Both the position numbers and the translations under genes were made by a program. Shown piece by piece: positions 57,002 to 64,000 of a DNA stretch of 64,000 bases. The notes under the pieces are model-generated. The model ran no database searches, had not been told where the DNA came from, and worked only from the letters and a program-made list of their open reading frames with translations. Within the stretch, counting starts at the first letter, position 1, and each line of letters opens with the position of its first letter. The DNA lies in NCBI GenBank assembly GCA_022747635.1, contig JAKTNV010000001.1, forward strand, positions 28,375,990-28,439,989, read 5' to 3'. Source of the stretch: Hetaerina americana (taxonomy: Eukaryota > Arthropoda > Insecta > Odonata > Calopterygidae).

Positions 57002-57848
57002 GTTAAAAGGGATTGTCTACGGGTAAATGCCCAGGTAGATACACTTCCCACTGTATCATTCGAGAAAAAAGGATTTCTATTAGAAAAACATTTCACACAT
57101 GCGTTGATATCGGAATCATCATGTACATGCAGATAAAATAACAATGCAAGCACACAAACTAAAGCAAACATTGTGTTCGCGGCGTGACCAAAACGCACAA
57201 AACGAAACATTCTTGGAATATGGTTGGCATTTCACAGAACAATCAAAATGACCTAAGTTTAAACTTACAGTTTTATAACGGGGTCGAAAGTGGAAAATTC
57301 AAAACGAAGCCTTGAACGAAAAGCTAAGTTTTCAATAAGTCAATCGTTATGAGGGCATGAGAGACTCGGCTGACTACAACATTTTTCTAATTAAGAATAA
57401 CAATGATTTACATTTACTTTATCGTTCAAGTCACGCCTACCAAATTAATCATAACTTTCAACAATAAAATAACACCCATGTTAGACTTAATCAGTCGCCA
57501 ACAGTGGGTCAAAAGTCAATGGGTTTATGACTTAGAACTGAAATAATTTGCGGGCTAATCCAATTACATTGGTCTATGTATACGCGTTAACTGGAAATAG
57601 TAACGAAGCTACCCGGCGGCGAAAGTTGGGAAAAATAAAAGTTAATTGGCCAATGCAATACAACTCTCCTTATCTGTGGCTACATTTTCAGGAAAATAAT
57701 TACTATTGTTCAACTCACCTCTCCTCTTTATCAATTTTAACAATTAGGCCAAATATTTTCTATCATATTACTTCATGTAAAAACGTCAAAATATTGGTTA
57801 TTACGACATTTCTCAAACTTAAAAACAATGCGATGCCAACTTATTTAC

Positions 57849-57927
57849 CTGACCGATGATTTGCTGAAACGATCAAGATATCAATATTTCGCGGCGATTT
57901 CGACACACCAGCCGGCCTCGCCGCCAT
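57849..57927 (-). CDS. scny: Possible alternative first exon of scny
   Basis: On the minus strand an ATG at 57,927 opens a 26-codon frame (MAARPAGVSKSPRNIDILIV...) ending at the donor GTAAAT in phase 1. That phase fits exon 2 directly, giving a shorter N-terminus. If it is instead spliced to the acceptor before exon 1, it becomes a 30-codon upstream ORF that stops just before the exon 1 ATG. The segment is CpG-richer than its surroundings. Transcription of this exon is inference. Confidence 0.45.
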
Positions 57928-58980
57928 AACTGAAGTTTACTACCAGAATACTCCCGCGCTTTAGAACGCTGTGATGTAGTACTAAATAACTCACACTGTG
58001 TTGCAAAAACACTAGCAAAATACTAAAAGTACCGAAAAACAAATAAGTAGATAGCAACAAATAAAAGCCGACAGCACTATACGATATAACAACAATCATT
58101 TATCCACGAACTTTCTAAATTTGAAAGATTCACATCTACACCAGTAAAAATCAAAAATGTTCATCCGATTCGCCCAGTTACTAATAGCGCTTCACATTTT
58201 TGCCAATATGTTTACAATGACACTTATCTATAACAAAAAAACTTGCAGGGCATGTGTTTAACTAAACGAAACACGAAAACAGCCAATCTAGCGGCTCTTT
58301 AATAAGGAAGATAATAACAACACTTACCCATGAGCAGAAAGTTTTAATTAAGCTCTCAAAGACTGATGACCTAATTCTGGTAAAAACTATCGCAAACTTC
58401 ACTATTTCTTTTGAGCGTAACGTTACCGGAACGTAATAGCATGCCGCATCCGGGTCCGATACACAGTACTATAACACCTGATCACAGTTAATAAGGATTA
58501 AGTCGCAGAAGTCAGTTAGTTGAATAAATTTTTATGGTTTTTATTAGTTTTTAAATATGGATAATTCTATCATATCGTCTCCTTGTTATTGAAAAGTGCT
58601 TATGTTGAATTATTTTTATGACGTAGACAGCGCCATTACGGCGGGTTATGTCAATAAATATATTATATTGACTCGATTTTACGGCAACTTTGAGCTTAAG
58701 TACTAGACTTTACGGTGAAAAATAAACAGTGCAGGACTCGTCAGATTAGTTGAGCTCCCCAGTCTTGATCTCATCCACTTTCATTGCATCAGTATTTTCG
58801 AGTTTTCACAATTGATAAAAATTATCATGTTGCTGGATGGGCATAAAAGCCGATAAGCTGTAGTCAGTGCTTAGGTGTACACCGCACGTACTGCGGAGTC
58901 ATTCTGAGCCTTGAATGGTTTCATTTTATGTTGTTTCTAAAGTGATATTAATTTAAGTCAGTTCCCTCTTGAGTTTCATT
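57928..58980. promoter_or_regulatory. Divergent promoter region between scny and the small plus-strand gene
   Basis: About 1 kb between the possible first exon of scny (minus) and the start of the next gene (plus). It is richer in CpG than the rest of the window (for example 57,890-57,965 and 58,420-58,465). A second candidate scny leader donor (GTAAGTG on the minus strand) occurs near 58,322-58,331. No TATA box could be assigned with confidence. Confidence 0.5.
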
Positions 58981-59262
58981 ATGTTCAGAAAGGGTTTAAG
59001 CTGTTTTTTAAGGATCCGGCGTTGTGTTCGTATACTAGAAGTAAGACGGTCATTGGTCTGCAGTACGGTAGGATTAATTTCAACATCTCATAAGTCTTTA
59101 AGGAGTCAATTTATAAATCCTCTCGTATTTTATCAAGTGAATAACAAGAAGTTTTTTCACGTCGGCATACCGTTGTATTCGTTGAGCGACCGAGAAATTA
59201 AAAGTCATATGGATGGAATTACCGATAAATTTATGGAAGCAATGGAACTGCTAAGTGATGCT
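58981..59262 (+). CDS. Small gene exon 1
   Basis: ATG at 58,981. The in-frame codon TTG at 58,969 is not a likely start. Donor GTTCGT after codon 94 (phase 0). Confidence 0.78.
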
Positions 59263-59627
59263 GTTCGTTTATTCACAACGTTGTTAAATATTCCACTTTG
59301 GGATTAGGAAATCGGTTGACCGATGCATTATAATTTATACCCCACAGGTTAGTTCGAAAGGCACAGTTTATTTCAGCGAAGATATGGTAGACGCCGAGGT
59401 TCTAATTGATGAAGTTCTCAAAGACTATGAGCGTTTGCTAGGACTTCTATCCGATGATCAGGCTAGAAATGTTGTTAGATCAATAGGTTGAGTTTCATTT
59501 CACTGTTTTTAACGTAAATAAATGTTTCTGAATTTTCTGTTCAAAACTATTTATTTCTTTGGCAGGACTGAAAATGGAAGAATTAAAAGCTCAACTTCAG
59601 TTGCTGAAGGAGTCAGTCAAGGATTAA
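58981..59627 (+). CDS. Three-exon gene for a 160-residue, probably mitochondrial protein
   Basis: Exons 58,981-59,262, 59,348-59,486 and 59,566-59,627 join to 483 bases with phases 0 and 1 matching at the junctions. Introns are only 85 and 79 bases. The first 45 residues are rich in Arg, Ser and Leu with no acidic residue except one (MFRKGLSCFLRIRRCVRI...), as in mitochondrial targeting presequences. Residues 70-160 are helical and acidic (SDREIKSHMDGITDKFMEAM, then DEVLKDYERLLGLLSDDQAR), ending in a short coiled-coil-like MEELKAQLQLLKESVKD. I do not recognise the family. The first donor (GTTCGT) is weak but is the only one that keeps the frame. Confidence 0.8.
59348..59486 (+). CDS. Small gene exon 2
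   Basis: Acceptor ACCCCACAG, donor GTTGAG; encodes VSSKGTVYFSEDMVDAEVLI and the following helical segment. Ends in phase 1. Confidence 0.85.
59566..59627 (+). CDS. Small gene exon 3
   Basis: Acceptor TTTGGCAG; encodes the Lys/Glu/Leu-rich end and the stop TAA at 59,625-59,627. Confidence 0.85.
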
Positions 59628-59810
59628 TATAATGAGCTCTTGTGGACTCAAGATGTTTCTGCAATGGCGCAATGTTATTTGGCCTGACCAGTGAATTTCA
59701 ATGTATTTTTAGGGTAATAGCCAATGCATTATCTTTGGTTGGTGCACATTTTTCTAATATATTCCATTTTACTTATCTTGGGATGCCGAGCACCTTTCAT
59801 GGAACGCTGG

Positions 59811-59816
59811 AATAAA
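59811..59816 (+). terminator. Poly(A) signal AATAAA
   Basis: Canonical AATAAA about 185 bases after the stop codon of the small gene, followed by a GT-containing stretch. A plausible cleavage signal for that transcript. Confidence 0.6.
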
Positions 59817-59819
59817 TGT

Positions 59820-60280
59820 CGTTCAATGGTTAATGTATGTGATCTTGGCGAAATTTTCATTTTAATTCTTTGAAAGGGCATCAGATTCTCCGATTATTAG
59901 GTCGGGATTTAGGTTAGACCAGCAGGAAAAATTACCTTCACCCTGATCCAGTTTCACTGCAATGACTAATCCACATATTTTAAATAATTCTCGCATTTCA
60001 ATTTAGAATTACGTGACTTCAAACCTCTATGGCTTATTTGAATACTGTGTTGACTGAAGCCGTCATCCCATAAATGCTCAATACGCGGAACTCATTAGTT
60101 TAATATTTTTTCCTGGGATACATTAATGGTTGCTTTTACTTGTAGAGAATTTGCTGAAATTTATAAAAAATTGTTCCTCAGAGCAGATGGTTTCCCTGTG
60201 AACTTACTGAGGAGTCATTAATTCAGTCACTATTTTACATCTTGTATTCATGGATGTATTTCAGTATGCCTACCAACTCC
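59820..60280. other. Intergenic, nothing recognised
   Basis: No supported feature. Confidence 0.5.
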
Positions 60281-60555
60281 ACTGCAGTCATCTACCCTAA
60301 GATTAGTTTGATAGATGATGGTAGAGCTCTCACCTACTACTAAGGCAGACAGCATGTGAAATTCATGCAGTATGATATGGTGGCCAATTCCTTTCCCTGT
60401 TCCACCTGCTGTTTCAGAGGAAGATCTAGTATCAGAAAAATCAAAAAGCTTGGATGAAGCTGAGATTGCCCAGAGGCATTCCTGGAAATTGGACCCATGT
60501 CATATGGTCAGTAGCCCAGTGCACTTCCCACTGGACTACCGCATCCCTTGAGTTA
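60281..60555 (-). repeat. tRNA-derived SINE (family A)
   Basis: Best-preserved head on the minus strand: GATGCGGTAGTCCAGTGGGA (A-box-like), then ACATGGGTCCAATTTCCAGG at the B-box position. The body has TTTTTCTGATACTAGATCTT and GGAACAGGGAAAGGAATTGG. The 3' block ends GAGCTCTACCATCATCTATC then AAAC. About 270 bp, the fullest copy in the window. Confidence 0.82.
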
Positions 60556-60559
60556 TACA

Positions 60560-61110
60560 GGCTAATTTCATTTTCAGTCTTGTGGAGTAAAAATATCATG
60601 AAGGAAATTTTAGTTTACAGAGTTGTATCTGCTACACATGGGTGTTGTAAATGCAACCCATTACAGTTAAGCGTAAGTTTACAGTCTTGCAATTGAAGTA
60701 GCAATCGGTATTCAATTGTGTTATGTTTCTCCCTCACCCTGTAAAAGACTCCCTAACACCTGTGTAACAATTATATAACCTCTAAACACAGTCCTCCATG
60801 CACTGCAAAAAATTTAAATACACACAAACAAGCAGCATTTACTTGGGCAACTATATCAATGTAGCACAGCAATGTAAGATTTCAATGGAACAGTCCCTAA
60901 GTTATTTTAAATATGGGAGATGCATTAGTGTTCATATGACCTCACTGGCATTCGAAGGATGGCACTTCTGTACTATCTTACCTGTTGACCTTTACCAAAT
61001 ATGTCTGCTCATAAAGATTCTGCTCTTTCGTTGTTAAGTTTTCTGCAATTGAATTAAATGACATGTCCAGTCTTTAAAAACTTCATTTCTCAGAACAAGC
61101 TTTTTCTTTT
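60560..61110. other. Intergenic, nothing recognised
   Basis: Short ORFs only (60,798-61,037 plus strand) with no recognisable motif. Confidence 0.45.
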
Positions 61111-61114
61111 ATTG

Positions 61115-61300
61115 AAAGTAAAGTGGTGGTGGCGGGGTAAAGTTCTTGCCTGCCATTCCAAGGGTCACGGGTTCGATTCCCACCTGGGTGGGTTTTCCCC
61201 CCTAGGGCTTGGGTGTTTGTAAATTTGACCATTGTGAATAGTACGATGTAAAGGCCAAAATGTGCTGTTTTTGGACCAATGCTAAATAAATAACAAAATT
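61115..61300 (+). repeat. tRNA-derived SINE (family B)
   Basis: A-box-like GTGGCGGGGTAAAGTTCTTG and a near-consensus B-box GGGTTCGATTCCC, 30-40 bases apart as in a tRNA. A tRNA-unrelated body follows, with an A/T-rich tail CTAAATAAATAACAAA. It cannot fold as a complete tRNA (no acceptor pairing seen). The intact B-box suggests it is younger than the family A copies. Confidence 0.8.
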
Positions 61301-61304
61301 AGGA

Positions 61305-62555
61305 GCTGCTTTTTTTATTTTTAATGTAATTTTTTTGTTTATTGCACAAACTTAAAATTGTATTTCAAAATATATTCAGCATTTCATTAAATCCTTGGGG
61401 TGATTCCCCTTAGTGCTAGTTGGTTTTTCAAATGCTATAGAATAGGAGTTAAAAATTAAAAAAGCCTGAGAGATATTCAAGAAATTGCTCCCTTTGGTGG
61501 AGATCTGACTTTGGATAATGATGTTAATATTTTGGCACAAACTGATGAGCTTGGCTGGCAGAATATGTCAGGATTTACTGGAAATGAAATTGAAAGTTCA
61601 CACATTTTCCATGACAAATGTACCATATAGGTGCCAATGAGTAGGTAATATTTCATTGCACAGATCAACTGAAAAGTATATTAAACCTTAATGTTTCAAA
61701 TTTGTACGTGTTAAGGTCAAGTAGTTAAATCTTCAGGAAGTTTGAACATGTTACATAGTGTTAGAAACATACAAATAACCTTCTGATAGTCTCCTAAATA
61801 AGTCTGCACAATATCTTCACAAAAAATTTAAAATGTTTTTAGGAACCAGGGTCCGCTCCAACAGGACCAGATTTTTAAAAAATGCCTCAAGATGTATTTC
61901 ACGAAATTTGCGGAAAAACGTTAGTTGTGAATTGGTAATTATTTATTTTAATGAAATAGTTGTAATGGTTCATTTTAAATGTACTTGGATCAATGGATCA
62001 TGTGTGAGGTAAATATATTTAGAGATAGATAATATTTGACTTTACCAAGTACAGTTATATTTTGGGCTTTTAAATGGCATATATGCACTGACAAGAACCA
62101 ATCTGATAATATAGTGAGCTAACAAATATATACATAGCTCATAAAATATTTTGTCTGATGTGCCCGGGTAAATCTTAATAAGCATCCTTCCAAATTATGG
62201 ATGACAAAGTGGCCAACATATTTGTCTTTGTTTTCTTGTTCTTTTTGTTTTGTAATCAGATTGTGAATTTATATCAAGGCTAACATACTGTACCCATACC
62301 TCTTTCCAATAGAAATCTGTAATCTCCACCCTTTCCTAGCAATACATATATGACACCTCTCATTTTATCTGACAACTTAGTAGTGGAACTTGAAGTAGAA
62401 ACTAAGGTTGTTTAAATAAAATAAATGTCAAAATTTACCAAGGCAAGTGTAGTTTTGCTATGAAATTAATATTTTAGTTGTATACCCTTTGAGCAACATT
62501 GATGTAGATGAAACAATATACATGAAATATGTCAGGGATGATTTAGAATCAGGTG
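61305..62555. other. Intergenic, nothing recognised
   Basis: AT-rich, no supported feature. Confidence 0.5.
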
Positions 62556-62559
62556 CAAA

Positions 62560-63060
62560 ACCAACATCATCCTTGTGAGACAATCACATAAGGGCTATAT
62601 CAGTGAGGACAAATAGTGATCACAACTTAGTAGTAGCAACCTGACCGAGAGATACAAAAAGAAGAACAGGATAAAATAGGAATCGCAATAGAATACAAAA
62701 ATTCTGGAGGAAGAACAGAAGAATTCCCCATGGTAATTGATGAAAAACTGGTGTAAAGAAATCAACACAGAAGGAAGATCTATCTATAATAGTAATCTTG
62801 ATAACATAATCATATTCATAAGAGAATAAGAGGAGGCATTCCTGTTGAAGAAGTAATAGAACCAAGACATCGGAATCTAAGAAGACAAAGGAAGAGTGGA
62901 TTGAATGTCACTATGAAGAAGTTTATGACAAAATGAATTAGGGACACTGATTAAGTACACAAAACCAATTATTGCTCACTTCCAAATATAAAAGCAAAAT
63001 GTCAACATCAGAGGTGCAAATCACAAATTCCTAATACAAATCAAAGAATTGTGGGAAATG
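62560..63060 (+). mobile_element. Possible LINE endonuclease fragment
   Basis: The plus strand at about 62,600 gives SVRTNSDHNLVVAT, which matches the catalytic SDHNLV motif that closes APE-type LINE endonucleases. Lys/Arg-rich broken frames follow, as in the endonuclease-to-RT linker. No other domain is recognisable. Confidence 0.45.
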
Positions 63061-63194
63061 CCGCAACAGTAACCATAAAGAAGTCATCTGCAAATATGTA
63101 TTACAGTGCAACAATTTCAAAGAGTAAAAAACTATCACCTTGACTGGAATTAACTGGTTTAAGCACTTTGCTTGGCATCGAGGGATCCTGGTTC

Positions 63195-63880
63195 AAATCT
63201 TGCAATTGTATCTTTTACTGTAGTTGGTCTAGGAGGTTATCGTAGTATTTTCCAGTGATTACTTGACCTGTGAGAAGATAATCTGTCAGCAGAATCCCTT
63301 TCGCATCCCAGTAACCTGAAGCCATCACCTTTCCAGCTGACGGTATTGCCTTGCGTTCTAAGGTGATGTTGAACATGTTATCACTGCTTTACTGCAGTTT
63401 TTTCTATGGGGTATAATAGCAGACCAAGGTTTCATCTGTGGTCCCAAACCAGCACAGAAAATCTTGTTGGTTGCTATTAAAATGGGTTGAACATTGTTCG
63501 GAATTGTTCATAATTTTCTCATATCCAATTCCACTGTTAAAATGTCATATGCCTGTTCTGGTCAATTCTCTGCAGCTTCAGTAATTTCTCTCTCTTTCAG
63601 TCTGTGATCCTCCATGACCATTTTATGATCTTTTACAATAATATCGGGGTAGTGGCACATTTTGGCTGACCACTTCGTGGATCATCATCTAAGCTGTCCC
63701 AACCAAACTTTAACTCGTTTTTCCGCTTGGCAGCAGTTGAAAATGAGGGAGCAAAGTCCCCCAGTGTGTTCTGAAAGTCAGAATGAATTTCCTTTGCTTT
63801 CACACTTTTCTTTACGAAGTATTTAATCACTGCTCAAATTTCAATTTTTTTCCATCTTCACAAATCACTCCATGGGAACA
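63195..63880 (-). mobile_element. Decayed mariner-family transposon
   Basis: On the minus strand the N-terminus is clear at 63,830-63,640: MIKYFVKKSVKAKEIHSDFQ, then NTLGDFAPSFSTAAK and WDSLDDDPRSGQPKCATTP. Further on come EREITEAAEN, a broken TTDETLVCYYTP (first catalytic motif, about 63,430), AGKVMASGYWDAKGILLTDY (about 63,320) and ITGKYYDNLLDQLQ (about 63,240). It ends before the second catalytic Asp. Many stops and frameshifts. Confidence 0.78.
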
Positions 63881-63884
63881 ACAG

Positions 63885-64000
63885 AGAGGCATCCGCATTG
63901 CATCTCTTCCCAGAGCACTAATCTATATTTTACTCATAAAGGATTACCTAATACACAGGAAACTTGTTGTACTAGCGCTGGTGGTGATTCCGAAAACCTT
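63885..64000. other. Window edge
   Basis: No supported feature. Confidence 0.4.

Noticed and set aside
61130..61200. tRNA gene
   Set aside because: A- and B-boxes are present, but acceptor and anticodon stems do not pair and a SINE body with an A/T tail follows.
1..64000. CRISPR arrays, rRNA genes, prokaryotic operons
   Set aside because: No regularly spaced repeats, no rRNA-like sequence, and gene structure is plainly eukaryotic.

Overview
This is a window of AT-rich animal nuclear DNA, most likely from an arthropod and probably an insect with a large genome. The evidence is a multi-exon gene with canonical GT/AG splice sites whose protein most resembles the insect scrawny/USP36 deubiquitinase, introns of several kilobases, and a dense load of arthropod-type transposons (many mariner families, a Penelope-like element, RTE-like LINEs, piggyBac, Tigger/pogo, tRNA-derived SINEs). 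Nothing looks prokaryotic: there are no operons, CRISPR arrays or ribosome binding sites. Species cannot be fixed from the sequence alone. || Layout. (1) Positions 1-24.7 kb hold no convincing host exon. They contain transposon debris, an internally deleted LINE (9.2-11.1 kb), an old SINE (16.4-16.7 kb), a structurally intact mariner with a full-length transposase (19,490-20,821), another mariner remnant (21.6-22.4 kb) and the 5' part of a Tigger/pogo element (23.2-23.9 kb). (2) Positions 24,750-57,001 on the minus strand hold 13 coding exons of the scrawny/USP36 orthologue (at least 1,144 codons; 3' end not found). Its introns carry SINEs, LINE fragments, fold-back elements, a Penelope-like element nested in an older Tigger copy and itself invaded by a deleted mariner, a Tc1/mariner relic, a TTAA-flanked piggyBac relic, and two abutting mariners. 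(3) Positions 57.0-59.0 kb are the divergent promoter region, with a possible alternative first coding exon for scrawny. (4) Positions 58,981-59,627 on the plus strand hold a compact three-exon gene for a 160-residue protein with a mitochondrial-presequence-like start; I do not recognise the family. (5) Positions 59.8-64 kb are intergenic, with two SINE families and LINE and mariner remnants. || How it works together. Two host genes face away from each other across about 1-2 kb. One encodes a nuclear/nucleolar ubiquitin protease with a complete Cys-His-Asp catalytic set. The other encodes a small, probably mitochondrial, helical protein. The rest is largely a record of transposition. The elements most likely to be recent are the intact mariner, the deleted mariner with perfect 33-bp ends, and a near-perfect 123-bp-arm palindrome. 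I found no clear new biological system. The best leads are the intact mariner, the HTH-only mariner ORF, the three-layer insertion, the palindrome, the SINE family and the unrecognised small gene.
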